A stretch of DNA of 64,000 bases. Origin: Diogma glabrata (lineage: Eukaryota; Arthropoda; Insecta; Diptera; Cylindrotomidae). The stretch is from assembly GCA_963693315.1 (NCBI GenBank), contig OY856187.1:46580485-46644484 (forward strand), in the 5' to 3' direction. Positions 45,430 through 57,919 of this stretch are shown here, piece by piece. Below the pieces are notes generated by a model. It did no database searches. It was not told the origin of the DNA and worked only from the letters and a program-made list of their open reading frames with translations. Every line of letters starts with the position of its first letter. Within the stretch, counting starts at the first letter, position 1. Made by a program: the position numbers and the translations under genes.

Positions 45430-46770
45430 TTGAACAAATTGGGGTAGGAGCTAAATGGGTTTTCTGAAAAACTGTTTTATTGAAACTTCAAAAATAATTG
45501 GTTCGTGAGATTGAATATTGTTGAAACTTAGTATACAGAGTTATGTAATGCTTGTAATGATTTTTCATACCAACTTCCGGTTTGTCACTTCCGGAAGTAA
45601 TTTTGTTGGACCTTGGCGTGTAATTTATAAAAAAAATTAAAACAAATCTGTCAACCCACTTCCGATTAAGTACGTTTCACAACAGTTCTGCATCCCAACT
45701 TCCGGTTTTTCACTACTGCTTTTTTTGAATTTTTTTCAGTGTCTTTATTGACACAACAACAGTCTACAATAGCCGTGTTCCATTTGACTGAGGCAACTGA
45801 AACAACTGAAAAATTTAATGCAATTGTTGTTGTTTTTTCAGTTGTTTCAGTCAGTCAAATCGAACGCACCTAATAATGAAGTGAATATGACGAAAAATAT
45901 AAAAAAGTTTTTAATTAGTGATAAAAGTAGGGGCAGGGTCTACCATACAACTGCTTACTTTTCTCACTTTGTTTTTAAAGTTTGTTGGGAGCATATAGAC
46001 TTCATTCGTTTGTCAATTTGAATGATACTTTGAAAAAAGATGGAAACTTAAATGACAAAGAACTGATTAGTTTATGGACGATATTGGGATAAGTGGTGGG
46101 AGCCTCCCGAACACCTGTTTATTTGAAACTTCAATAAGTTCAGTTACTGATAATTGATTTTGATTAAACTTGGTATATATGCTTTGAGTATAATTTGTAA
46201 CAGCTTTGCATTTCAACTTCCGGTTTGTCACTTCCGGGAAAAAGTTAAGTCCCGGACTACTGTAGCCTACAATTAGAGATCGATTTTCATGATACGTTGG
46301 TAAATGGTTTCAAATGATATGAGAAAGATTGCATTAGCTTTTGGGGTACATTGGATAAAGGGTTGGGGGGTTAACCATACAGCATTAGGTTTTTTTCACT
46401 ATGTTTTTAATGTTTGTTGGGAGCATACAATATTCGTTCGTGAATGAATTTTGATGACATTTTGAAAAAGATGCAAATATGTTTGGGAAGAAGGTGATTA
46501 GCTTTTGAGCGATATTGAACAAAGTGGTGAGGGTCCTCCGAGCTCCTGTTTTTTGGAAAGCTTAGCATCTGTACCTGATAATCGACTTGGATGAAACTTA
46601 GTACATAAGCATTTAGTACGGTTCGGTTCTGCATCCCAACTTCCGGTTTCTCACTTCCGGTAAAAAAAATTTATACTTTTTCTCGTACAACAGAATTTAT
46701 GTTTGTTGGGATACTATAGTTTTCTTTAATGTTTATATAATTTGAACTTCGAGAAATTTATATTATTGGT
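45430..46770. repeat. Degenerate tandem array, about 430-bp unit
   Basis: The word CAACTTCCGGTTTxTCACTTCCGG occurs near 45570, 45686 (partial), 46205 and 46632. Each time a TGAAACTT..TxTACxTxATxxTTGATT-like segment precedes it, and a GTTTGTTGGGAGCATA block lies between (45983, 46413, 46700). Units around 45.9-46.25 and 46.3-46.68 kb align almost end to end. The MITE at 45772 interrupts the array. Confidence 0.75.
45772..45870. mobile_element. Short TA-flanked MITE, copy 2
   Basis: 99 bp with ends GCCGTGTTCCATTTGACT and GGTGCGTTCGATTTGACT in inverted orientation, TA on both sides (45770-45771 and 45871-45872). Compared with copy 1 at 27213 its arms carry an extra AACTGAAACAACTG segment. Confidence 0.88.
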
Positions 46771-49320
46771 TAGAGATGAATTAAAATATTTTATGGATAT
46801 TAGCTCACTATATATCCAGAACATTTTGTTTCCAGAGCTGTTGTGAAGTTAGCCTATGGCATCAGCGACGCAATATTTATGGATTAGTATCAGCATAGCT
46901 GAGTTCCAGTCTTGTGGCATGGTAAAACTATTTAGGAGTTGTGATTTGCGAATACAATTAAGAATTGACAAGAAAATTGTTAAAATTTTTTTATTATTAC
47001 TATTGATGTTTTGTCTTTATGCAACCATATGCAATTTTTAATTTTAGCCTAACCGGCTGGCGGTTCCTGGCGTGACCACTAAGGTCGCCTCCTCAGCCCA
47101 CTATTTGATTTTGTATTTGATACAATAGATGATTAAACAAAAAATCTCAACTAATAATATGTGATATGGGTTACTTCTTCATGATAAGATGTAAGAAATA
47201 AAAATAAAATAAAAGGTAAATTAAGAAAAATGTACATGAACAAAACTAAAACGGGGTTGTTTAGACTGATGTAACTGCCTGAAACAAATCAGAGTGCCAG
47301 ATAAATGTTCGGCAAATTTGAAGTATTTCAGTCCCTCCCAGTCAACCCGTTTGTCAAAAACTTCCAACAAAGTGATGTGAAAGTTTTATTTGATATTTGA
47401 TTTGTCTTCGAGTTTCAGTTCATCTTGTCTTCCTAAAAAGGTTAGAACAACACATTTACGAACTGGACCAGTAACATTGCTGTATGCTGTACTCAACTGA
47501 AAAAATATAACGACGTCTTTTTATTGGAATGTAGATCTGAGATGTGTGATCTTTCTGATCAAGTTTTGATAATAGTTGGGCATAGGTATTTAATACGGCC
47601 TATAAAAATATGAGAAAAAACTTCCCAAATAAATTGAATTAAAAGATTTGCTTTTTCCAGACAATTTGTTTTGCTATCACAACTTTAAAAGTACGGTTAT
47701 ATGCCTTTACTTTTCCCCAATTCAAACAAAACCACAATTCGCACAACCTGATTTCTTATTTTATAAACAAATTTCAAAGAATCATATTTTTGTCGTTTCT
47801 ATTATTATTACGAAATATTACCACAAATATATTTCGACATTAAAATGAAAATAATCATAAAGCACCATCCATATTGCCGGTAAAAAAAATTTTGAAATTA
47901 AATAAAATAAAAATTATTATTATCGATCACGTTTCATTTGTCAATCTTAAATGAGCTTTTGTGGTTTTATTTGATACAGACGTCGTTGTATTATATTATA
48001 CTTCTGTATTATTTTTAATGGACTGAAATTCTGAGATTTAAGTATGAAGAAACAAAATAAAATATTATTTTATTTTAAATTTAATTTGCAACAATAATCA
48101 ATTCTGTACGGGTGGTTAATTGTAAACTATAATATATATACTATTCTCGGAAAAACATTTTGATTGGATTGAGCTTTTTCTGTTCATTTGACTTTCACTT
48201 CAATGTTTCTTTTGTATAAATAGTTTTTAATCTTGAAATTAGAATTTCGGTTTTTTGATATAATTTTAAAATAAATTTTAGGTGTAGTATTAATATTTTA
48301 AATTGATGGAATTAAATTTTGATATCAAAAAAATATATATATATAAATCTCTAATACCTTCATCTTTGTTTTCCTAACTACACATACTAATTGTAGTTTT
48401 AATCCTGGGATATTTAGAACGTTTGATTAAGTTTTAAATTTCCATTGGAAAAAGAAAATTACGACATTTTTGTTTTTATAACATATATCTACTACATACA
48501 TACGCTATAAATAAGATTATTTTTCTTTTTAATATAAAAATAAACATTAATTTTATTTATATATATAATTCCCAAGAAAAATAATTACGTACTTACTACA
48601 TACTCGTGTTTTTTTTTTGTTTTGGAAAATTTTTAATTTTTGTCTTTGTATTATTATATTTGTTTATGAAATTGATTTTCATTTGTTTTGATATTTTTTT
48701 AAATATATTTTAAATGGAAAATTTTGTTATTCTATGAAAAACCATTTTTCATGGTTATTTTGAATTTCTTTAAAAATTATCGAAATTAATTTCTTTTTCT
48801 TAATAGTTTTTTTTAAATATATAATAAATGAATCAATAACTTATCTTTTATGTGAAAGAATTTATTTGCTTTAATTTCTCAGATTCTAAAATTATGAAGT
48901 CATTCTTAAATATGTTCGGCCTTGTGAAAAAATAAATCGTGTTCTTTCATGATTCTTACAACAATCGTACAATTCTTATCAAAATCTTTTGAGAACTGAT
49001 AATAACAAATTGATTTTTCATGACGTAATGTTTAGATAAAGTTTTTGATCTTTTGTGATATATACAATAAATATGTTGTACGTAAATAGTTGATTGAGTC
49101 ATTTAGACATACGTAGATTAGTTTAGAATGTGGTAGTTATGATTGTTTACTTATTTGATTTTGAAGTCCTAAGATATTGTGCAAAGACTTTAAAATTAGT
49201 TAATTGTTTTTCAATGTTTGTTAATGTTATTTACACACAAAGTTCTAATGATCATGTCACACAGATTAAATAATGTTATGATGAGACCTTGTTGCAGATA
49301 CTTGTACTGTGTACGTGCAA
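46771..49320. other. AT-rich spacer
   Basis: Contains one GC-rich patch near 47048-47100 (CCGGCTGGCGGTTCCTGG) of unknown nature. No gene was recognised. Confidence 0.5.
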
Positions 49321-49329
49321 TATCTTTAT

Positions 49330-49768
49330 AATCAGTTAATCCGAACCCCAAGCACGGCAATTTTGACGTTTATCAAAGCCATCAAGTTGAAAATGTGCTT
49401 CATCGTTTAGGATGATTTTGCTAAAAAAATCAGCAACCATTTGTTGATGTTGAATAATACTTTCAACGAACTTCTTTCCCTGTGCGTAGTCATTATGCTT
49501 CAGTTGTTGTATTAATTAAATTTTGTAAGCATGGAAACACAGATCTCTTGTGAGTATATGCTATAGAGAGCTTCTTGAAATTTTCAATACTTTTCAAAGA
49601 CGCCAAATTGATGTTCTGAGATTTGAACCAACACAAACTGCTTTCATATTGAAATTTGAACGACTTGTTTTTGGACGACCAGTATATTTAGCGTTTCCAA
49701 ATAATCCAAGTCTGCCTGAATTTTTCAATTCTCTTCATTATTGACTAAGTTAAAACAATTTTCCGACC
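49330..49768 (-). pseudogene. IS630/Tc1-type transposase relic, main part
   Basis: Read from 49768 downwards, a single minus frame carries KFRQT, GRPKTSRS, a linker region, RDLCFHAYKI, KHNDYAQGKKFVE and DFFSKIILNDEAHFQLDGF. NCRAWG then ends the match near 49330. NDEAHF should hold the first catalytic aspartate. The order matches the DDE transposases of the insect IS630/Tc1 group that carry an N-terminal DUF4817-like HTH. Three in-frame stops and loss of the C-terminal D/E half make it dead. Its N-terminus lies at 52541-52635 on the other side of the solo LTR. Confidence 0.85.
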
Positions 49769-50122
49769 ATATTGTTACGATTATTTTTTCATAAACGTAA
49801 TGAAATACAGAACAGAGTTCTATTCAACCTCAATTTTCCTATTTCAAACGATCAAATAATATTTCAAGGTTTCGTTCTTTTCATAGAATAAGGGTCAACA
49901 TGAAATAAATGATTTTATGAATCAAATCAACATAACGTAAAATAGTCGAATATACTAATATTTTCTCAAGGTTTCTAAAAAGTGACTTCGAATATTCGAA
50001 AATAATGCAGAATAAGGAGGAGGTTTCTCTAATATAAGGAGGTTTCTCTTGCAAAATAGGATTAGTTTTATTTTAAACCTGTGACGGTAAAGTTAAAATT
50101 ATAAAAGTGATTTTTAATTTTA

Positions 50123-50320
50123 GATTTTTGAGATCAATTAAACTCAAGTAAGTAAAGAAGTAATTGGAATTTTTTCAATTCAAAGGTATGGTTTGAAGTT
50201 TTTCAGAAAAAAACTCCAATTCAGATTTTTCGTGTTTCGGATCGGATTCGAACCTACCCTCGTCAGTGCCCGGCTCGAATCCTTAGGCAGACACGCTATC
50301 GATTACGCCGTTGAGGCGAT
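50123..50320 (-). mobile_element. tRNA-derived SINE family B, copy 1
   Basis: On the minus strand it starts ATCGCCTCAACGGCG (A-box), then about 52 nt later GGTTCGAATCC, a perfect B-box (50244-50254). A body of about 120 bp ends with GATCTCAAAAATC. Copies lie at 62776-62972 and, truncated, 57920-58030. It is inserted in the solo LTR, which resumes with AATTAG and TTTTTGTGAATAAAG. It is not a working tRNA gene, because no acceptor stem or anticodon arm pairs properly. Confidence 0.88.
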
Positions 50321-50625
50321 GACAATTAGTTTTTGTGAATAAAGTTTTAAGTGTTATTGAGTAGAAATATTTTGTGTATTATTTTGAACGTTGTGTAACT
50401 GGAAATTTCTACAACAAACCGTTGGAGTTTCGAAGCTGTTGGAAGAATATTCTAGTTAGGAATATTGTTCGCTGTATTGTTTTCCTGTTGTTGTGGAACA
50501 ATTAAGGAGCTGAATACTTAATAAAACCTGGTGTATTTGCTTACTAATGAGTGATCGAACTCAGAAGAAGATTGAGAATTACGTTTATCGAATTTAGAGT
50601 AAGGCCAATTCGAAATAAGGTTAAA

Positions 50626-52527
50626 ACTATAATTTAACCCTACTGGTTCACGAAATTTTTATAAAACCGCCAAGGCTGTTCAAGGAAATTTTTGTAAGTC
50701 TTCTATACCTCCTCTTATTGATAGAGATATACCTATTATTGACCCCAAAGAAAAGGCTAATTTATTAGGTAACTGTTTTTCGTTAAATTCTACATTAGTA
50801 GAACCCAATTTTCTACCTATACCAATTCCTAGAGTTTCTAACAAAATGGGGCGGATTATTTTTCGTAAAAATGTCATTCGGAAAATGCTCTTACAAATCA
50901 ATACTAATAAGGCATCTGGACCTGATAGAATTCCTCCAATTATCCTTAAAACTTTTGCTAAAGAGTTAGCACCAATCCTAACTAAAATTTTCTATTTGTC
51001 ATATAAGAAAGGGATTTTTCCTGATATATGGAAAATGGCTAGTGTACAACCAGTTCCAAAGAAGGGCGCTAAAACGGATCCAAGAAACTACAGACCTATA
51101 TCAATTTTGTCGGTTGTTTCTAAAGTATTTGAGAAATATGTTAATTTTAATATTATGAGCTTCTTAGAGTCGTCAAAATTACTTAATGAAAGACAATACG
51201 GATTCCGTAAAGGAAGAGCGACGGGAGATTTACTCTCTTTTGTCACGCATATCTGGAACAAGTCGTTTGAAAACCATGGTGAGACCTTTGGCGTCGCACT
51301 TGATATTGCCAAAGCGTTTGACAAAGTATGGCACAACAATCTTATTTGCAAATTGAGATGCTACGGCTTAGATGAGCAACTTATTTCTTGGTTACAAAGC
51401 TTTATTTCCGAGCGCAAATTTCAGGTCAATGTTGATGGTGTTTCATCGAATATCTTTTCAACTAACGCTGGTGTTCCTCAAGGTTCCGCTTTATCACCTA
51501 CTCTTTTTCTTCTCTATATTAATGACTTGCTAGGTTCAACAGTTAATCCCATCCATAGTTTTGCTGATGATAGCACACTTCATGCGTCACATGAAATGCC
51601 AAATTTGTATGCACCATCAAATCTTAATATCGCTAGATCAAACTTGATAGACTCATTAAATATTGATTTAAAAACCATCTTAGATTGGGGAGTTGCTAAC
51701 AGTGTTGAATTCAACACAAGTAAAACTCAAGTTTGCCATTTTTCTAGGTTATCAACACCTAATCCATTTTTATTAAAGTTTGATTCAAATAATCTTGAAG
51801 AGAAAGAATCTATTAAACTTCTAGGAGTTGAGATTGAAAATAGTATGAAATGGAATTCTCATATTTTTAGCCTAGCAAAGAACGCTGTTCAAAAATTAGG
51901 ATTTTTGGGTCGTTGTCGTAAGGTTTTTAATAGCGAGCAGCTTCTTTTAATATATAAATCATTTATTCGTCCCTGCATGGAGTATTGTTCTCACATATGG
52001 GGAGGAGCTTACATAAGTAGTTTGAAATGTCTTGATTCTGTACAGCGGAGAGCTGTTAAATTGATCGGCAACTCGACTCTTACTAACGAGCTTGATTCCT
52101 TGCAACATAGAAGAGACGTCGCTGATTTGACGGTATTCTACAAGTATATTATGGACGAACGGACGTCTGCGGAGATCAAATCGATTTTGCCTGAACCAGC
52201 AAACTTTGCGCGTTTCACTAGAGCATCAACATCAGCCCATCCTTTTACGGTTCGAGTGACTAGGTGTAGAACTGTCGCTTTTCAACGCGATTTTTTTAAC
52301 AGAGTTTCTCATCTCTGGAATGCCTTACCGGCGTGGGTCTTTCCTGATAATTTTAATCCTCAAAACTTTAAGATCAACATTAATAAATTCCTCAAAGAAA
52401 ATTGAATAATACTTTCAAGCCCTAGTTCCTTAGTTAGCATGGTATCTTCGGATATTCAGAGACGTTGATCTTTATTGGTTAACACTAAACATGCCTAACA
52501 TAGAATAAAAAAAAAAAAAAAAAAAAA
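50626..52527 (+). mobile_element. 5'-truncated CR1/Jockey-like LINE
   Basis: The coding region (50633-52405) is followed by about 100 bp of 3' UTR and an A-rich tail (52507-52527) that ends in the LTR sequence. The endonuclease half is absent, the usual result of incomplete reverse transcription. A clear target duplication was not found. The family has a relic at 6268-6800. The 3' UTR is shared with the SINE at 38945. Confidence 0.9.
50633..52405 (+). CDS. LINE reverse transcriptase, N-terminally truncated
   Basis: The frame is open from 50633. The first ATG is 50846 (519 residues), but FYKTAKAVQG and further LINE-like sequence precede it in frame, so 50846 is not the original start. Motifs numbered from 50846 are KASGPDRIPP (about 23), YRPISILSVVSKVFEK, QYGFRKGRAT, ALDIAKAFDKVWH, GVPQGSALSP and the catalytic FADD (239-242). 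The C-terminal region has VQRRAVKLIG and FFNRVSHLWNALP, as in CR1/L2/Jockey-type LINEs. No stop interrupts it, so the RT domain looks intact. Without endonuclease and promoter the copy itself should be immobile. The exact clade is undetermined. Confidence 0.93.
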   Translation, partial: FNPTGSRNFYKTAKAVQGNFCKSSIPPLIDRDIPIIDPKEKANLLGNCFSLNSTLVEPNFLPIPIPRVSNKMGRIIFRKNVIRKMLLQINTNKASGPDRIPPIILKTFAKELAPILTKIFYLSYKKGIFPDIWKMASVQPVPKKGAKTDPRNYRPISILSVVSKVFEKYVNFNIMSFLESSKLLNERQYGFRKGRATGDLLSFVTHIWNKSFENHGETFGVALDIAKAFDKVWHNNLICKLRCYGLDEQLISWLQSFISERKFQVNVDGVSSNIFSTNAGVPQGSALSPTLFLLYINDLLGSTVNPIHSFADDSTLHASHEMPNLYAPSNLNIARSNLIDSLNIDLKTILDWGVANSVEFNTSKTQVCHFSRLSTPNPFLLKFDSNNLEEKESIKLLGVEIENSMKWNSHIFSLAKNAVQKLGFLGRCRKVFNSEQLLLIYKSFIRPCMEYCSHIWGGAYISSLKCLDSVQRRAVKLIGNSTLTNELDSLQHRRDVADLTVFYKYIMDERTSAEIKSILPEPANFARFTRASTSAHPFTVRVTRCRTVAFQRDFFNRVSHLWNALPAWVFPDNFNPQNFKININKFLKEN

Positions 52528-52540
52528 GAAAAACGTAACA

Positions 52541-52635
52541 ATATATTGTTTGAAATTTTCGAATTATATGGCCGCCAAACTTTTATTATTTTTGAAATAT
52601 TGTTCAATACGTTGTTGTATCGTGTAACGCTTCAT
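52541..52635 (-). pseudogene. IS630/Tc1-type transposase relic, N-terminus
   Basis: On the minus strand ATG 52633-52635 begins MKRYTIQQRIEQYFKNNKS, the usual start of DUF4817-like HTH transposases (M-x-RY-T..QR). A stop follows LAAI. Then FENF continues up to the ATAT duplication, beyond which the gene resumes at 49768. A related N-terminus lies on the plus strand at 34931. Confidence 0.82.
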
Positions 52636-52639
52636 TTCT

Positions 52640-55600
52640 GTTCAAAAACTGTTAATTTCATAACTGTTCAACATTCTTTTACCATGAAATGAACATTAAG
52701 CCTTTGTTGATGGCTAAGTTAAAACAATACGCCAGAGAATTTACTTGGGTCTGAAAAGATGAGGGTGTTAAAACCATGAGAAAAATTTTTCATATTTACC
52801 CTCACTTTTCGGGCAATTATCGGACAGGGCAAAGAAAACGAGAAAGCTACTGAGTTGATTACAAACAAATTATTTATCTGAAAAGTTTTTGCATCCTTTG
52901 ATGAATGATGAATAATGAGTTGCACATTTGAATGCAGGTTCATGCTAATGGTTTCTAGTAAGACCTAGAGCAGATATCATCTGCTCCATCTTCAGCAGAA
53001 TTTCCTTAAACGAAATTTTAATAACTCCACTACTTTGAATGAAATTTAGCTTTCGATATATACGAAATAAATTTAGGAGTATTGTTTTTCTCCTAAACAA
53101 AATTGTTCTTGAAATTTTAGATCCTTGCCAATGAATGTGTAACACTAATTTTTTGTTAATTTATTTTATTATTTTTAGTCATTGAATATTTTAGCATCAA
53201 TTACTATTCGATCTTGAACTGCCTAACTTCTAAACTGACTTAATTTAGGAGATAAGTTGTTTTTATTTTATTTATGATTCGTATTTGTTAGTTTTCATAA
53301 AATTTGGATTTTAAATTTCACAAAAAAACTGGTTGTAGTTAGTCATACTTTAGTGTGCTGAGTCGTAAAATAAAGATGAATTTCAGAAGAAATTACCACT
53401 AGAAAAAGAAAATAAAATGACGAAAAAAAGGATAGGTCATCTTTGAAGGTCGTCTACCCCTGATACAAAAAACTTTTGTATAAGACTAACTTTTCATTAC
53501 AACAAATAGATAGAAAAGATGTTTTTTTCTCGCTCTCTTATCTATGTAAGTCCACTTAAGAGGTAAGCTATTATAGCTCCACGTAAATATTCTTTTAAAA
53601 CCAGAACAAACCAAATAAATTAATCGTGATTGATTGATTGATTGATTTGTTCAAAGAACGTTTTTGTCTTAACAAATATGTTAAGTATAAGTAAATAAAA
53701 AATTTAAATTAAGATTAATTGGCTAGAATTTTAATTGATATTTGTACATATAAGCTGTTAATCATCATAGATGATTTATAAACTACGTAATTTTTTTTCT
53801 AATAAGAAAAAATATTCATATTAAAGTTTTGTATATTGTTTTACAAAATAATTCTGTTTGAGTTCTGGGAAACGCTATCTCGCTTCAGCAATCTTCTTAA
53901 TTACAAAGGTTAACCATTCATAATTTACTAAAAGAAAAAATCTGTAGTGTTATGTAAACCCAACCTCAATTTTCCAAGAACGCGGTAAGCGAAAATAATA
54001 ACATCAATGAAAAAAATAGTTACAAAGCTATTTTATGTTTACATAATTACAGTTAAAGTAAGCTTAACAAATTTTGTTTATTGTTAAACGAATAAAAAGG
54101 TCATTGTTACTAGTAAAATACAAAACTAATGTTTTTATAATTCATTAATTTTTTTTAATGTTTTAATTTAATTGAACCTTATGTAATTTATTTTAATTAA
54201 TTCTTTTAATTAATAAAATTATTACAAAATTATTAATTTTTGTTATTCAGCAACGGTTTGTTATTGGACTTTGAGTTGCAGTGCTTCATCCAGACCAGTA
54301 TTATTTACCAGCTTGATATGTCCCGGTTTGAAAGAATAATTTTGAATGACAAATCTGAGTCCTCATTAATGTTGATTTTGTTGCTAATCAATTGAAACTA
54401 GTGCTAGAATGAAAGATAATTACTTTGCTTGTCTCATAATGGCAGATTAAGATTTCGTTTTATTCTGTTGATTCAGTCATTCTGTTAATAGATTTTCGTA
54501 AAAGATCTCGAATGTCAAAACATTTTTTGGTTGTTTTAAAGTACATAATTGCAATTTTCATGGGTATTGAATAAAAATAATTTTCAGACATATTTTAAAA
54601 CAAGAGCTTCGTTTCTTTTATTTTTTTTGGTCGTAAAAGAATAACAAAACTGAAAGCTTATGAATAAAACATAAATCGGATATTCCATCCAACACACCTT
54701 GTTTGTTCGTTTAATGTTACCAATAAAAATTATACAATTAATATAATATAAAACGAAAAAATAAAAAAATTGAATTCATTAAAAAATAATTTTCTAAGAT
54801 TCTATTTAAGTTAAAAAAGAAATTGTTCCTTCTTAGAAATTAAAAATTTAGAATTTCTGCTCAACAAACAACTTTTTTTTGTGTTTTTGTTGCTATCGAA
54901 GAATGGGCCAATTATTGTTGTTTCTTATAATCAAAATCCATCAACCTTAAAATATAAATAAAAAATATGTAATTCATTTTGATGTAGATATAATATGTAA
55001 ATGTTTAATTTGCATGACTATAACAAAATTTTGGATTTTCCGTATATTCTACTTATTCCGCACTTATTACACTTAAATCCGCAGGCTGTAAATACGGCAC
55101 TGTTATATATGACAACCATATTTAATATATGTATTATGTACATACACCTTTCACGTTAAGCAGAAAAACATTCATATATGTGTTTGCAAAATAAAGGGCG
55201 TTGAACAATAAAAATAAATTTAATTCTTCCTTGATATTTATTCTTAAAATTGAATAGCCTTAAGGCATTGTTCGACTGTCTTTATTTATTTTACAGTCAA
55301 TAACGCAAAAATTCGTTGTAATGTAACTCTACCTAGGAACACTGACTATATTTTATCATCCTTATTTTGCACAAATAATATAAACGAAAACTACATATCC
55401 CAAGAAATTGTATTGATGTTGGATTTATTCTTACAAGAAATTTTTATATACATATATGAAAAAAAAAATTAACATCTGCAAAATAAAAGAAATAAAATAC
55501 AAGACAAAAATTAAAAGAAAAAGAATTTTATTTCTGATTTTTTTTTTTTAAATGAAATACCAAAATTTCTTAGAAAACATAATTTTTTTTCAAGTTTGCT

Positions 55601-57915
55601 TGTCTCTTATTTTTATAAGAAAAAAATATATTATAAAAGAAGTATAAGAAACGAATTCTGAAAAAAATCGAATAAAAAGAATCATATAAAAAGTTTTATG
55701 AAGAAATAGAGTTTGATGAGTGAGTTTTGTGGGTCTTCTTTATGGACTTTTTGTTTGTATCTCGTTTGAAGTATTTTTTGTGTGTGCTATCAACTCAGAT
55801 GATTGAAAAAAATATTTTATAAAAAAGAAATATGAGCTTTTTGAATAGGATTTAGTGATTTGTGTTTTGTTTCCTGTATCATATGGCTTTATGCTCGATA
55901 TCTCTGTTAGGTGGTCGATATAGCACTATATTTTTGTTCCGTGCTGTCAGCTTTGGAGGTTTTTACGACAATCTCTGACTTAAAGTTTGGTTGAGAAACT
56001 TCTACAAATTTTGTTTCAGCCCAGTGACTCGATACCACTTCCCGGGTCTCGTTAAGCAAATTTCCAAGTAATTAGAATTGCATCCTGTTCCTCTTTATCC
56101 TGATTTTACGAATCCTTTATAAACCTACTGATAATTTATGCAGTTTCACCACCACTGAGTTTTAATTACGTTTATTAACTAGATCGGTAAGCCTTCGAAT
56201 GTGTATGACTGTAAACAAAAAAATATTATCCGGCTCGATGGACCAATTTTTTTTATGAATTTCTTTGCTTCTTTCAATCGAAAAGTGAAATGAAGCTTGT
56301 TTTGGAAAGTCACAATTAAATTCTTTTTTGTAGCAATTAAACTTGATAATTTTGTTTTGTCGCTAAAAAATAGAATCCTTATTAACTTTAAAAATTTATC
56401 TTTGATCATTTAATATTGAATAGTTGATGTTTAGTTTGTGAAAAATTTAATTACCATAACAATCATACAATAAAATCAAAACTACTTTATCTAATTATAA
56501 AAAATAACATTTTGATTCAAATTCTCCTTATTTTGCTATTATATAAATTTAATTATAAACTTTTATTTAAATTTTTTATTTCTATGGCTTTTTTAAATTA
56601 AGTTTTTTTTAAATTGGTTTTCAACCAATTCTTTAATAATGCCTCCTCTATAATTCCAAGAAATTTAAATATAAAAAACATAAAACAAAAAATTAAATTA
56701 AATCTTTTATGTAGTTGTTATATATAATTTTTTCTCAGTATTTGTTTCGTTAAAAAAAATTAAATTAAAACCAATTCCAATCAAAATTTCATCATTAAAT
56801 TTTATTAATCAATATTAATTAACGGCTGTTGAAACTTTAACTTTTAGTTTGTAGTATATATTTGTTCCATTTTAGATTATTAAATCGATCCATAACATAA
56901 AATTGATAATGCAAACCCCCTTGGATTTCCTTCATAAATCAAATTAAAATAAATAATTTTATTGCATATTTCTTAAGTGTTACATATTTAAGATTTTAAT
57001 AAGGAAGAAGTTAAACCGCAAAGTTTTTAATGACTGCAATCTTGCTATTCTATACTTAGTTTTTATGTGTATTAATGTTAAAAACTAAATTATGGTTTGA
57101 CTGCAGTTGATTATTTTTGATTAGTTTTTATAGAAAAATAAAAAAAAACAGAATAAACGGAAATACAATATTTTATATAAAACAAAATAAAATTTTTTTT
57201 ATTACAATAAATAAATCTTGAGAACCCCGAAAAAAAAACAATGATTTCAAGTTGTTTTTGATTGGTTTGATTACGAATGGTTTCATGAATAAAGAAAACA
57301 AATGTCATCAATACTTTCAAGTTGAATGATTTGAATTTGGAAATAAGTTTTTAAAGTATTGAAATTTAAAAGAATAAAATTTTTTTTATTGAATAATGAA
57401 ATGTGAATCATATTTCATTTATTTATAGCATAGGTGAGTAATAGCAGCTTAGAAAAAAGAAAAGTCATTAATGGAATATTGTATCGAGGTCATCATAATG
57501 TATATTTTGTATCTACATAGTATTATAGGTGAACGTAAAAAGAGAATATAGTTAGTTCGGCCGTTAGCACTTAGTTATACAAAAAATGTGCGGGTCATAT
57601 TTGCATGACGGAAGTACTAATATAATTCAGTAATTATACTTAAACCAAAAGAATTAAGGCAGACCTACCAAAAAAGTTTTTGTTTTTAAATATTGTTTTG
57701 TATAGTCTAAGAACAGTTTTCGCATCACTTGTAACCTTTAGATTTTATGGGGATTTTTGTATTAAATTACTAGACATTAATTATTGTCATTATTGATTGT
57801 TTCCATCCAATAAAATCAATTTCTGACACTGGTCAATTATTGCCATATATATGTATATTAGGCAACATTATATAGTAATTTAAATTTTGGGGAATTTTTT
57901 GTGAGCAATTACGAG
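52640..57915. other. Long AT-rich region without recognised genes
   Basis: Frames are short and rich in Ile, Lys and Phe. (ATTG)n occurs near 53630. No tRNA, TIR pair or domain was recognised. Confidence 0.5.
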
Positions 57916-57919
57916 CAAT

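Larger units (their letters stand above)
49773..52540 (+). mobile_element. Solo LTR of inner-Gypsy family, itself invaded twice
   Basis: Starts TGTTACG (49773) and ends GAAAAACGTAACA (52528-52540), in an ATAT duplication (49769-49772 and 52541-52544). LTR blocks are recognisable at 49890-50122, 50328-50620 and 52528-52540. Between them lie a SINE (50123-50320) and a LINE (50626-52527). It is clearly diverged from the LTRs at 9928 and 15744. The insertion split an older transposase gene. Confidence 0.9.

Noticed and set aside
50226..50320. True tRNA gene on the minus strand
   Set aside because: Good A- and B-boxes, but no pairing acceptor stem; the same sequence with its body recurs at 62776, so it is a SINE.
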